32,860 nt of DNA, taken from positions 1-32,860 of the forward strand of contig CALUOR010000040.1 of assembly GCA_944322285.1 (NCBI GenBank), in the 5' to 3' direction. The translations under genes were made by a program, and so were the position numbers. Below are positions 14,736-23,800 of this stretch, one piece after another. This DNA comes from an uncultured Bacteroides sp. GTDB lineage: Bacteria; Bacteroidota; Bacteroidia; Bacteroidales; Bacteroidaceae. The notes under the pieces are model-generated. The model saw nothing but the letters and a program-made list of their open reading frames with translations, had not been told where the DNA came from and made no database searches. Within the stretch, counting starts at the first letter, position 1; the number at the start of each line of letters is the position of its first letter.

Positions 14736-15575
14736 TTAAGCCTCTTCTTCGTCCTTCATGAAAGCGGCAGCCTTAGAAGCGTTGATAGCTTCTTCGTCCT
14801 GCTTGTCCAGACGGGCCTTGGCGGCTTTGCGCTTACCGCCCTTGCCTGCGGGAGCCTCACCGGCAGCTTCCATGTCAACTTTCTCGGCCTTACGCTCTTC
14901 CAGACCTTCCTGCATAGCGGCGCAGCAAGCGTCCAGAATTACCTCAACAGACTTCGTGGCATCATCGTTGGCAGGGATGACGAAATCAATGTTTGTAGGG
15001 TCGGAGTTTGTATCAACGATGCCGAATACGGGGATGCCCAAACGATTGGCCTCGCGTACGGCGATGTTCTCCTTCATAACGTCTACCACGAACAGGGCGG
15101 ACGGCAGACGGGTCAGGTCAGCGATAGAACCCAATGTCTTGTCCAACTTGGCGCGCTGACGCGAAATCTGCAGGATTTCACGCTTCGACAGGTTGGCATA
15201 CGTACCGTCGTTGGTCAGCTTGTCAATGGTAGCCATCTTCTTAACGGCCTTGCGGATAGTCGGGAAGTTGGTCAACATACCGCCCGGCCAGCGCTCGATT
15301 ACATAAGGCATATTTACAGATGCAGCCTTCTCGGCCACTACCTGCTTAGCTTGTTTCTTAGTAGCAACAAACAGGACTTTCTTTCCTGATTTGGCGATTT
15401 GCTTCAAAGCTTCGGCAGCTTCGTCTATTTTAGCAACCGTCTTGTTGAGGTCGATGATGTGGATGCCGTTGCGCTCCATGAAGATGTAAGGAGCCATGGC
15501 GGGATTCCATTTTCTTTTCAGGTGGCCAAAGTGGCAACCGGCCTCCAATAATGTATCAAAATTTGTTCTTGACAT
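14736..15575 (-). CDS. rpsB: 30S ribosomal protein S2
   Basis: 279 aa. Family marks include LLEAGCHFGHLKRKWNPAMAPYIF at the N-terminus, VLFVATKKQAK, ERWPGGMLTNF and the GIVDTNSDP/IPANDDA segment. The last ~45 residues are a charged extension (GKGGKRKAAKARLDKQDEE...) seen in Bacteroidales S2 proteins and not in E. coli. It binds at the back of the 30S subunit and S1 docks on it. The gap to rpsI (15576-15766) holds CG-rich short repeats and no gene. Confidence 0.97.
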   Translation of the reverse strand: MSRTNFDTLLEAGCHFGHLKRKWNPAMAPYIFMERNGIHIIDLNKTVAKIDEAAEALKQIAKSGKKVLFVATKKQAKQVVAEKAASVNMPYVIERWPGGMLTNFPTIRKAVKKMATIDKLTNDGTYANLSKREILQISRQRAKLDKTLGSIADLTRLPSALFVVDVMKENIAVREANRLGIPVFGIVDTNSDPTNIDFVIPANDDATKSVEVILDACCAAMQEGLEERKAEKVDMEAAGEAPAGKGGKRKAAKARLDKQDEEAINASKAAAFMKDEEEA

Positions 15576-15766
15576 TGTTTTTTAAGTCTTAAAATCGTTT
15601 ACTTTCTTTTTTGTTTTTCCTAAACCAACCGCCGGGTAGCCTGTCCCGCCTCGCGGAGCGAAGAGTCCCGGTAGTTTAGATGCTAAACGCTTTTTAGTTG
15701 AGAGTTGAGAGGTAACACAGCCGAGAATTATCATGCAACTTGTCCGCCCCAACCATGCTCCAACTC

Positions 15767-16153
15767 TTAACGTTTGCTGAACTGGAATCTGCGGCGTGCT
15801 TTCGGACGTCCCGGTTTCTTACGCTCAACGGCACGCGGGTCGCGCGTCATAAAGCCTTCTGCACGCAATGCGGGCTTGTCTTCGGGGTTAATTTTCACCA
15901 ATGCGCGGGCAATGGCCAGGCGCAGAGCCTGAGATTGTCCGGTGAAACCGCCACCGTTCAGGTTAACCTTGATGTCATACTTCTCGGCAACGCCCAGCTT
16001 GTTCAGCGGCTGCTTTACCACATACTGCAGGATGCTTGAAGGGAAGTATACGGCAAGGTCTCTCTTGTTGATGGTAATCTTTCCCGTACCTTCGCTTACG
16101 AAAATACGTGCAACTGCACTTTTACGTCTGCCTAATGCATTTACTACTTCCAT
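15767..16153 (-). CDS. rpsI: 30S ribosomal protein S9
   Basis: 128 aa. GRRKSAVARIFVSEGTGKITINKR at the start and the basic tail KKPGRPKARRRFQFSKR are diagnostic; the C-terminal Lys-Arg reaches the P-site tRNA. GGGFTGQSQALRLAIARAL is the central signature. It follows rplM by 6 nt and is surely co-transcribed with it. Confidence 0.98.
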   Translation of the reverse strand: MEVVNALGRRKSAVARIFVSEGTGKITINKRDLAVYFPSSILQYVVKQPLNKLGVAEKYDIKVNLNGGGFTGQSQALRLAIARALVKINPEDKPALRAEGFMTRDPRAVERKKPGRPKARRRFQFSKR

Positions 16154-16159
16154 TATCTC

Positions 16160-16621
16160 TTATTTAAGTGCGTTAATATCAATCATTTTGGGTTGTTGAG
16201 CCTCATGCTTGTGCTCGTTACCGGCATATACATACATGTTGTCCAGCAACTTGGCGCCCAATTTGTTCTTGGGAAGCATGCCTTTTACAACTTTTCTCAG
16301 CAGCTTATCCGTACCGTTGGGCTTAGCCATCAAGCGGGCGGGAGTCATTTCGCGCTGGCCACCGGGGTAACCCGTGTATGACAGATAAATTTTGTCTGTC
16401 CACTTGTTGCCAGTCATTTTCACTTTGTCGGCATTGATAATGATGACATTATCGCCGCAATCCACATGAGGGGTAAAGTTGGGTTTATACTTTCCTCTCA
16501 ACAGTTTCGCAACTTTTGCGCCCAGACGGCCCAATACTTGGTCCGTGGCGTCAACGATGACCCATTCTTTGTTCACCGTTGCTTTGTTTGCAGAAATGGT
16601 CTTGTAACTTAAAGTATCCAC
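16160..16621 (-). CDS. rplM: 50S ribosomal protein L13
   Basis: 153 aa. The motifs VDATDQVLGRLGAKVAKLLRGKYKPNF and the HVDCGDNVIIINADKVKMTGNKW segment identify L13, an early assembly protein of the 50S subunit. It is first in the operon, behind a full-consensus promoter and a leader of about 120 nt with GC-rich pairing potential (GCGGCC ... GGCTCGAG), long enough for autogenous control, which is known for L13 in other bacteria but only suspected here. Confidence 0.98.
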   Translation of the reverse strand: MDTLSYKTISANKATVNKEWVIVDATDQVLGRLGAKVAKLLRGKYKPNFTPHVDCGDNVIIINADKVKMTGNKWTDKIYLSYTGYPGGQREMTPARLMAKPNGTDKLLRKVVKGMLPKNKLGAKLLDNMYVYAGNEHKHEAQQPKMIDINALK

Positions 16622-16748
16622 TCTTTAAATGTTTTTAAAATTGTTACTACTAATCGTTTCCCTCACCTCGAGCCGCGTTCCCCGGACAAAGGCCGCATTA
16701 ACTCGCTATGAATGAAACATTTATCCTTATTAGATAATAATCGGCTTG

Positions 16749-16779
16749 CAAAGGTACGAATTTTCCACGAAACAGCAAA
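16749..16779 (-). promoter_or_regulatory. Promoter of the rplM-rpsI-rpsB-tsf operon
   Basis: On the minus strand: TTTG (16779-16776), a 19-nt spacer, TACCTTTG (16756-16749). Exact consensus. Start of transcription near 16742 gives a ~120-nt untranslated leader. Confidence 0.8.
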
Positions 16780-16849
16780 CATTTTATTTCTTTTTTGAAT
16801 TTCGGGTTTAAAGTCTATGGAGTCAGACAAGTTGGAAGCCTAGTGGGAA

Positions 16850-16903
16850 AAGTATCCAATATTAAAAGGCCAAGTATCCTTGGATAAATGGCCAAGTATC
16901 CAA
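16850..16903. repeat. Short AAGTATCC direct repeats
   Basis: AAGTATCC occurs three times (16850-16857, 16872-16879, 16894-16901), with an exact 22-bp period; the last two are extended to GGCCAAGTATCC. The middle unit is also part of the hairpin CCAAGTATCCTTGG. It lies between the ribosomal operon promoter and the terminator of surface locus 2. No gene is visible in 16780-16971. Confidence 0.6.
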
Positions 16904-16971
16904 TGATATTGAGGCAAACAACCAAGCTTTAAAGCGAACTATGTTTTGCGAAGGAGTTGCCTAATATAAAG

Positions 16972-16997
16972 AAAGGGCGTCCCGAGGGACGCCCTTT
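16972..16997 (-). terminator. Terminator of surface locus 2
   Basis: AAAGGGCGTCC and GGACGCCCTTT form a perfect 11-bp stem with loop CGAG; on the minus strand it is followed by CTTTATATTAGG. The same hairpin type with closely related sequence ends the fourth family gene at 30889-30912. Confidence 0.85.
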
Positions 16998-17023
16998 GAA
17001 TCATTTACTGATTTTGCAACCAA

Positions 17024-19621
17024 TTATAAGATCTGCTCCGGAGTACCATTTACTGTTCCACCTTTACTTGTGTCTACAGAGGCACCTTCACGTAATCTCA
17101 AACTATTTGCAACTGAGCAATCCAGCTTCACTCCTTTTTCCACAATCAGTTTACATGCAGTGGCATCATTGTTTGCTACACCAAACTCGAAAGTAGCACC
17201 TGTAGCAGTATTCAAATTATCTGCATCGTTTTTGAATGTAGTATTTCCATTGAACCATACTCTCTGAGTTGTTTTAAATATATATCTATCTTCCAATGTG
17301 ATAGTACCACCTTCAAATACAAGCTTCTTAGCAGCATACTTATCTGTCTTATTAGGATCGCTGCTCTTGAACGTGAAGTTACCGCTCATTATGTAAGTGT
17401 TAACTGCACTATTCAATTTAGTCAGATCCGTACTTGCTGTCACCGTAGCAGAGATGGGCGCATATTTGTTACCTGTCACTGTAGCATCTTTTGTCGGCAT
17501 GATGTTACCACCGGTTACACCACAGCTTCCATAAGGTTTCAAATTCAAAGTAGCACCATCGAACACGTAGATCAATGCGTCAGCATCTGTCTGAACCAAA
17601 CCAGCACTTGCTTCATTTACTGTACCATATACATTCATGATACCGTTGTTTTCTACTGCATAGTTGGCGCTGCTAATGCTCAACGTAACATCTTTCTTCA
17701 CATTGATAACAGCGGCAGTCGGAACCTGAGTCGTTGCAGCCTCGTTAATAATCTTCACATTGCTATTAGACGGGCCAGTTGTCATTGCTACATTGATGTT
17801 CAACGTTGCACCAGCTTTGTTCGTAAATGCGTTTCCAGCTCCTGCACCCAAGAATGAGCTGTTGATGTTGAACGTACCATAGTTATTGAAAGCAAAGCCG
17901 TTCATGTTGAATGTACCATCGTTCACAACTGTACCATTATTCCAAACTGTTGCATCACCTACAGTCAGCGTACCATCTTTCGTGATAGTCAGCGTCTTGT
18001 CCTTCGTAATGGTGATAGTCTTCAGCGTCAGCTGGCCTTCGTTGTTGATGTTACCAACTGTAGTAGCCTCAATGTTCTTAGTCGGATCAGCCACAATACC
18101 AGTCAGTGTTGCGATACCGGACTTGTCAATCTGGATGTCACCAGCCTTAGCCAGAGTCAGCGCAATCTCGCTTGTTCTACCACCACCGATAGTCAGCATA
18201 CCGCCTACAGTCAACTGGCCATTGATGCCGGGAACGATGTTCTGTGTTGCGCAAGCAGCCACGTTGGAACCGATTTCCACGTCACCCGTTACGGTCAGAT
18301 CATTAGCGATAGTCAGGCTACCATTAGTCATGTCGATAGACTTCAGCGTCAACGGATAGCGGCTGATTTTAATGTCAGCGGCCTTGTCGATTACGAGGTC
18401 AGCGTCAACGGTGATAGGCTCGCCCAGAATCCAGTGGTAAGTCTCGCCAGCTTCGATGTTAGCCAGTCTGTCTTCCATCTGTTCAGCTGTGTAGATTACT
18501 TCGTCTTCTTCGGTTGTGTCGAGGATGACGTTCAATCTTACCTGTCCGCCTTCTGCGGTAGCTTCATCGTTCAATACATCCAGATATTCCGTTCCGGCCT
18601 CGTTCTTATCACCGGCTTCATACGTGTGAGCGAACGTACCGGCACTTGTCACCACTTTGATAATCACCCTGTCAGCTTCAGCGCTCCAAGGCAGAGCCGA
18701 GAACACGAAAGGCTTCACGGTTCTTACTTCGTTGGTCACCAGCTGATAGTCTCTGTTGTCGCTGTTGGCCACATTGTAGAAGAGGTGATCAACGGCACCC
18801 GTTGCGTCAGCCAGATACTCAACGGTTTCACTCAAAGTGTTGTCGTTGTAATCCTTGTTTGTGGGAGCATTCTTCGTCTTAATTTCACCCTTCTCAGTCA
18901 TCACAGTAGTGATAGAAGGCAAATTACCCTTCCATGCCTCGATAACGATGTGCTTGATGGTAATAGGCTCGGCCAGCATCTGTGTATAGTGGAAGTCCGG
19001 CGTGAAGTACAGTTCATAGAGCACGGGAACCTGACTCAAAGTAAACTCATTGGTAGAGTTCACATCCGGCACGAACTTCACGGGGCTGTAAGCGAACATG
19101 TTGTCGCTGATATTCTTCAGCGGTTCGGCGCAGTCGATGTCATACGACTTGATCTCAACGGGCAGAGATTCTCTCTGAGCTTGGGTAATCGCATTGTTGT
19201 GCGGATAGTAGAGCACGTGTGCGCCAGCTGTCAGTCCAGCAGGGTCTACAGAAGTAAATGTACCGTTATTGGTACCTGCACCTGCGGTCAGCTGCATGGC
19301 GCTGTTCGAATAAAAGCCGCCATAAGTAGAGGCCTGACCTACCGGAGAGCTTGCCGTAACCCCTTTGGTTGCGTCATACTCGTCAATCTCGTGAATACGG
19401 GCCGCACCCAGCAAGTCACCTTCCTCCCAATTCGGGCGGAGATTTTCACCGAACTCAGCTCTTGTGTCGGCGCCGTTACCCACCTTGATGGTAACCTCGC
19501 CCAGCGCGATGCCCTCAGCTGTATTTACCGGGGCTGCAACCTCAGTAAAGTCCTCGTTTGTACATGCCGTAAAACCTACAGACAGTAACAAACCGCTAAA
19601 TAATACATACTTTAATTTCAT
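17024..19621 (-). CDS. Surface locus 2: large fimbrillin-like/beta-solenoid lipoprotein
   Basis: 865 aa. The lipoprotein signal MKLKYVLFSGLLLSVGFTAC has Cys20, then TNEDF, nearly the same as locus 1. The motif DTRAEF ... WEEGDLLGAARI (about 53-75) is the fimbrillin-like hallmark and the N-terminal domain runs to about 385. The rest is a long array of short strands with Asn-Gly turns (NNEGQLTLK, VWNNGTVVNDGTFNMNGF, FNNYGTFNIN, VENNGIMNVYG), typical of a beta-solenoid. It lies 68 nt downstream of its micro-ORF. The R3 side carries no recognisable promoter, so I predict it is silent in this orientation. It would come under the 3335 promoter after inversion between R2 and R3. The ligand is unknown. 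Confidence 0.85.
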   Translation of the reverse strand: MKLKYVLFSGLLLSVGFTACTNEDFTEVAAPVNTAEGIALGEVTIKVGNGADTRAEFGENLRPNWEEGDLLGAARIHEIDEYDATKGVTASSPVGQASTYGGFYSNSAMQLTAGAGTNNGTFTSVDPAGLTAGAHVLYYPHNNAITQAQRESLPVEIKSYDIDCAEPLKNISDNMFAYSPVKFVPDVNSTNEFTLSQVPVLYELYFTPDFHYTQMLAEPITIKHIVIEAWKGNLPSITTVMTEKGEIKTKNAPTNKDYNDNTLSETVEYLADATGAVDHLFYNVANSDNRDYQLVTNEVRTVKPFVFSALPWSAEADRVIIKVVTSAGTFAHTYEAGDKNEAGTEYLDVLNDEATAEGGQVRLNVILDTTEEDEVIYTAEQMEDRLANIEAGETYHWILGEPITVDADLVIDKAADIKISRYPLTLKSIDMTNGSLTIANDLTVTGDVEIGSNVAACATQNIVPGINGQLTVGGMLTIGGGRTSEIALTLAKAGDIQIDKSGIATLTGIVADPTKNIEATTVGNINNEGQLTLKTITITKDKTLTITKDGTLTVGDATVWNNGTVVNDGTFNMNGFAFNNYGTFNINSSFLGAGAGNAFTNKAGATLNINVAMTTGPSNSNVKIINEAATTQVPTAAVINVKKDVTLSISSANYAVENNGIMNVYGTVNEASAGLVQTDADALIYVFDGATLNLKPYGSCGVTGGNIMPTKDATVTGNKYAPISATVTASTDLTKLNSAVNTYIMSGNFTFKSSDPNKTDKYAAKKLVFEGGTITLEDRYIFKTTQRVWFNGNTTFKNDADNLNTATGATFEFGVANNDATACKLIVEKGVKLDCSVANSLRLREGASVDTSKGGTVNGTPEQIL

Positions 19622-19689
19622 TGTTTAAATCATTAATTAATTAATAATTCTGTTAGTTGTCCTTTTCTTATTCTTTCGCCTTGCGTACA

Positions 19690-19803
19690 TTACAAGATTT
19701 CCTTATCAGGGTCATAACCCTCCATGCTTCCTGCAAAGCCTTTTTCCACGCTTACCTCCAAGATTTCAATCTCCGGAGCCACATAAAACTTTTCCATTTC
19801 CAT
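19690..19803 (-). CDS. Micro-ORF 2 of the MEMEKFYVAPE family
   Basis: 37 aa: MEMEKFYVAPEIEILEV followed by SVEKGFAGSMEG and a divergent acidic tail ending DKEIL. Positions 18-24 (SVEKGFA) are shared with the locus 3 copy. Two codon-level differences in the conserved part (APEIEI for APEVEV) are conservative, indicating selection on the protein. It precedes the lipoprotein gene by 68 nt, as at the other loci. Function unknown. Confidence 0.75.
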   Translation of the reverse strand: MEMEKFYVAPEIEILEVSVEKGFAGSMEGYDPDKEIL

Positions 19804-19957
19804 AATCTTTAATAATTTAGTTGTTAATTGTTAATAAATTGATTTCTCGTTTTTCCTTTCTGTATTCTATAGCAGCGTGCGCTATATATATAATATGGTG
19901 TAAAACCTCAAATTCCCGTACCCCTCAAAACCTCATCTACACATGTCTCTCGGGCAC
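19804..19957 (-). promoter_or_regulatory. Conserved leader of surface locus 2
   Basis: Read on the minus strand it runs GTGCCCGAGAGACATGTG, GAGGTTTTACACCATATTAT, GCGCACGCTGCTATAGAA, GGAAAAACGAGAAATC and the same AT-rich tract up to the micro-ORF. The first 26 nt are identical to the leader of locus 3. No TAnnTTTG box is present. Confidence 0.65.
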
Positions 19958-19995
19958 ATTTCAGGCTACAAAGTAACATACAAATTTCCCAAATA
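19958..19995 (+). repeat. R3: 38-bp repeat
   Basis: Identical to 1-38. Together with R4 it forms part of a longer perfect inverted repeat of 78 bp (19932-20009 against 20421-20498), because the first 26 nt of both leaders and 14 nt on the inner side (GGGATTGGAGGGAA) also match. The pair encloses 411 bp. Confidence 0.85.
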
Positions 19996-20030
19996 GGGAT
20001 TGGAGGGAACTAGGGAGGAAAAAAGATTAA

Positions 20031-20293
20031 CATCCTCAGCACCTGTTCGAGACAGCCGAGATAGCGAAGTTCGACCACAAGGAGCGTTACGAATATGAAG
20101 AGAGCCTGAAGGCCTACCGTGACTGGTTCAGCGTGATGAAGACGGCGGAACAGCGGGGGCACAAGAAAGGATTCTCTAAGGGACTGGTAAAAGGGAGAAA
20201 AGAAGGGATGAAAGAAGCTGCCATAAAGATAAAGCCGCAGGATTATCCGTGAATATGATAACTCAAGTAACCGGACTTTCCCCGAAGATATAG
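20031..20293 (+). pseudogene. C-terminal fragment of an Rpn-family gene, frameshifted
   Basis: From 20031 the frame reads HPQHLFETAEIAKFDHKER, then YEYEESLKAYRDWF and a Gly/Lys-rich GFSKGLVKGRKEGMKEA helix, the usual C-terminal part of PD-(D/E)XK nuclease-family transposases. It stops at a TGA (20250-20252); shifting frame just before this restores AGLSVNMITQVTGLSPKI to a stop at 20293, which matches the normal family ending (compare QASGMSADEISAL at the end of the 24413 gene). The N-terminal nuclease part is absent. It is a remnant trapped between R3 and R4, followed by its old terminator. Confidence 0.8.
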
Positions 20294-20318
20294 AATAGAC
20301 TACACTTAAATAAAGAAG

Positions 20319-20364
20319 TCCCCATCTATGACATTACTATGATGCCGTAGGTGGGGATTTTTTA
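20319..20364 (+). terminator. Terminator after the Rpn fragment
   Basis: TCCCCATCTA pairs with TAGGTGGGGA around a ~20-nt loop and is followed by six T's. It would also block rightward transcription towards R4, which supports locus 3 being silent. Confidence 0.65.
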
Positions 20365-20434
20365 TACCCACACTTTTCCTTTCTTTACCGCTCCGTTTGT
20401 CAACTATTTTTCTTCCCAATTTCCCTCCAATCCC

Positions 20435-20472
20435 TATTTGGGAAATTTGTATGTTACTTTGTAGCCTGAAAT
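20435..20472 (-). repeat. R4: 38-bp repeat, inverted relative to R3
   Basis: Exact reverse complement of 1-38 and part of the 78-bp perfect inverted repeat with R3. It stands directly before the leader of surface locus 3. Unlike R2, no TTTG lies 19 nt before its TTACTTTG box, and no full promoter lies inside the enclosed segment on either strand. Confidence 0.85.
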
Positions 20473-20626
20473 GTGCCCGAGAGACATGTGTAGATGAGTT
20501 TTTTGGGGATGCGGGCAGACTGGGTTTTACACCATATTATAATATAGCGCACGCTGCTATAGAAAACTAACAAGGAAAAACGAGAAATCAATTTATTAAC
20601 AATTAACAACTAAATTATTAAAGATT
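20473..20626 (+). promoter_or_regulatory. Conserved leader of surface locus 3
   Basis: Same order of blocks as the leaders of loci 1 and 2: GTGCCCGAGAGACATGTG, GGGTTTTACACCATATTAT, CGCACGCTGCTATAGAAAAC, GGAAAAACGAGAAATC, then the AT-rich tract. Near identity over untranslated sequence points to a shared regulatory role. Confidence 0.65.
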
Positions 20627-20740
20627 ATGGAAATGGAAAAGTTTTATGTGGCTCCGGAAGTGGAAGTTCTGGAGGTAAGCGTGGAGAAAGGGTTCGCTGC
20701 CAGCTTCGAAAACGAAGGAACGGTGGGAGGTGACCTCTGA
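20627..20740 (+). CDS. Micro-ORF 3 of the MEMEKFYVAPE family
   Basis: 37 aa: MEMEKFYVAPEVEVLEV, SVEKGFAASFENEG, then TVGGDL. The first 17 residues equal those of micro-ORF 1; the SVEKGFA part equals micro-ORF 2, so the family is a mosaic of conserved head and variable tail. It precedes the lipoprotein start by 65 nt. No modifying enzyme, transporter or immunity gene is nearby that would suggest a peptide natural product. Function unknown. Confidence 0.75.
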   Translation: MEMEKFYVAPEVEVLEVSVEKGFAASFENEGTVGGDL

Positions 20741-20805
20741 TTGAAATAAGGAAAAGGAAATAAAAGAATGTTTTAATGCAAGTAATTACTAAATTAAAAT
20801 TAAAA

Positions 20806-23800
20806 ATGAGAACAAAACACATTTTGACAGCCATGGTGCTGCCGGCTTTGTTTGCCGCATGTACGGCCGATGATTTCGAGACCGTCAACGTAGCAGGTGA
20901 GAGCCAGCGCCCCATGTTGAGCGGAGTAACGCTCACAACGGTCGATGGTGCCGATACACGTTATGCCGTGGAGGAAGGTGCTGCCGGCCTGAAATTCAAT
21001 TACGAGAACGGAGACCAGATTGGTGCCGCTATCATCGACCAATTCGATGATCCTGAAAAAGATCCTGCTGATTGGGAAATCATCCCTTCGCAAGGCGGTG
21101 TGTGCAACCCGTTCACGTATGACGCTACAGCCGGTACATGGACTACTATCAACTCTATCGGCGTGGGTCACTATATCTTTGTATATCCTTACAACAGCAC
21201 GAACATCCAACGTTATGCTGTAAGTTATGAGTTGCCTGTTATTCAGGAACTGTATACAGACGAAGAGGGTGACGTTGACCTGAATGCCGCCATCGAGAAG
21301 GGCAACATGGCTATCTACTCTACGTTGCTGGAGGAGAAGGACCTCAACGTAGAGGCTTACATGCGCAACATGTTCGCTTACCCGACATTCCGCATCAACA
21401 TCGACAACGGTGAGAAAGTAAGCACTGTTTCTCAGGTTGTTTTGGAATATGCGGGCGAAGACAACAAGGGCTTTATTGTAAAGAGTGGTCTGAATCATAA
21501 AGCTGTATACGCATACTTTAGCGACAGTGATGATGAGACTTTGAATCTGTGTTATGATTCTGATAAGAAAGCAACTGACTGGGAAAAAGTGCAAACTGCG
21601 AACTTGATTCTTGACCCTGAAACGAGTGATAGTAAAGGTTATATCGCCGAAGGTGGTGAGTACAGCCAGTACATCATCGCTAAGTTGCCGAAAGGAACTG
21701 AATTCCAACGTGATGGTAATACGGACAACAAGTATGTGGAAGTTCGTTTCATGATTCCGGGTAGCTTGCTTGAGGTAACGAACAACGATGTAAAAGGTGA
21801 TTACGCTGATGCTTTGAAGATGCATATCTACACTGACAATGGTATCTATACTATTGATAATGTTTACGATGCTATCGACTTCAGTAAGACTACCGACAAT
21901 GCTACAAAGGAAAGAGTATTCGCACGTAACTCTTCTTACACATTGACATTGAGTAAGGAAGCAGTGGAAGCCGGTGATGACAACTACATTGTAACTACCG
22001 CTGACGATTGGAACAACTTGGTAAGCGAATATGGTAACTCTAAGAACTTTGCCGAGGATCCTTTGCAGATTAAGGTTATCGGTGACGACTTCGCATTCGG
22101 CACTGACACTAAGATGCCTGAAGTGGCTATCTTCGAGGTTACTACTCCGGTTAGCGTGAAGAGCGATGTAACGCTGAGCAATGTAATTGTTTCCAATGAT
22201 GACAAAGATAATGTTCTGACTGTAGAAGAAGGTGCGACTTTGACTACCAGCGAAACATTCGAGGCTGACGTGATTGAGAACAACGGTACATTGAACATCG
22301 CTCAGGTTCTGGACGATAAGAAGAAGACTGTAAACTATGAAGGTGTCGCTTCTATCGTTAACAACGCAACCTTGAACATCGCTGAGGATGCCGAAGCAAC
22401 TTTCGCTTTGGAGAATGACGAAGACGCTACGGTGGTAAACAATGGTGAGATCAATATCAATGGTTCAAACAAGGGGTTGATCACCAACAATGGCCTGATG
22501 ACTACAAACGGTGACTTCGAGAACGAAAAACCGACTTATAAAGATGAAAAACCTGAATATGAACCTACTATCGTTAACAACGGTGAAATTCGTGCAGATA
22601 AGGGGGAATTGACCAATGGTTATATCATTGATAACAATGGTGAACTTACTTGTCGTTCGTTGGGTGGTAACATCATTAACAATGGTGAAATTGATTCTGC
22701 AAAAGATGCTACTACTTACATTACCGACAATGCAAACGGTACAATTGTGGTTTACACCGCTATTCCGAATGACGATGTAGTGATAACTGACAAGAATGGT
22801 GTTGTAGCTTACACTGCTACTGAAAAAGAAGTGAAGTTTAAAGACGGCACTACTATCTCTATCGTCAACTGGGTGACCGCTGAAGACGATCTGAAGATTG
22901 ATGACCTGACAAACATTAAGACAATTGAGATTGCCGGTGCTTCGTTGCTGACATTGCCGGAAAAAGCTACAGTTACTACTTTGATTGCTGACGCTGACTT
23001 GACTTTGGCTTCTAACTTGACTGCAAATCGTTTGGAGGTAGCAGAAAATGTTGCTGTTGAAGTTAATGCCGGTGTTACCTTAAAGGTAAACAAAATGTGG
23101 AATGATGGTGAAATCAATGTAGCCGGTACATTCGAAGCAGCCATGAGCGGTGAAGAAGATGGCGAAGGAGAAGGTGATACAACAAAAGCTGGTATCGTTA
23201 AGGAAAGCGGCAGTAACCAAGCTCAAGTTATCTGGAGTGAAAGTTCTGTAGCTACCGCGAAAGCTGAATATGAAGAAGCTCTGAGTGCTGCTGTTAAGGC
23301 ATGGGCAAACGACAGCCGTAGTGATATCAAACTGGGCGTTGCACAACTTAGCTATGATATTTTGAATGGTGTAAAGAGCACAGGTGAGGATGCAATCAAA
23401 GCCGCAGATTTGTTTGAGGATTATTATGAAGCAAACAAAGAAGAGGGTAAAGAAGATGGTGGCGTTACTTTTGAGGAACAATATAAACTTTCGGTAGCTT
23501 TCGAAGCATATAAGAAAGTAAATTCATCTGCAAAATTGCTGGATAGCTATACAAATGCTGTGAATAACCTCTTGACAGAGGATGAAGACGTAAAAGCTTT
23601 CTTGGAGAAAGTAAAGGCTGGAAGTTTGTCATGGACTGCTCCTGCTGACAAAAACGCTGCTACTGCTCGTATCTACAAAGATAAAAAAGATGCAGAAGGA
23701 AAAACTATTACCGCAGAAACCCAAGCCATCGAAGCTTTTAAAGCCGCTGTAATAAGTGCCGACATTAAATTCGACAACAACTATCTGACTACGTTGCAAG

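Noticed and set aside
13555-16748. A tRNA or other structured RNA gene in the ribosomal operon gaps
   Set aside because: The GC-rich pieces at 15630-15670 and 16655-16690 form only short hairpins and do not fold into a cloverleaf.
18434-19588. 384-codon plus-strand open frame opposite surface locus 2
   Set aside because: It is antisense to a well-supported lipoprotein with no promoter or recognisable motifs of its own. The same holds for 13555-14655 opposite tsf and for 20800-21825 opposite surface locus 3.
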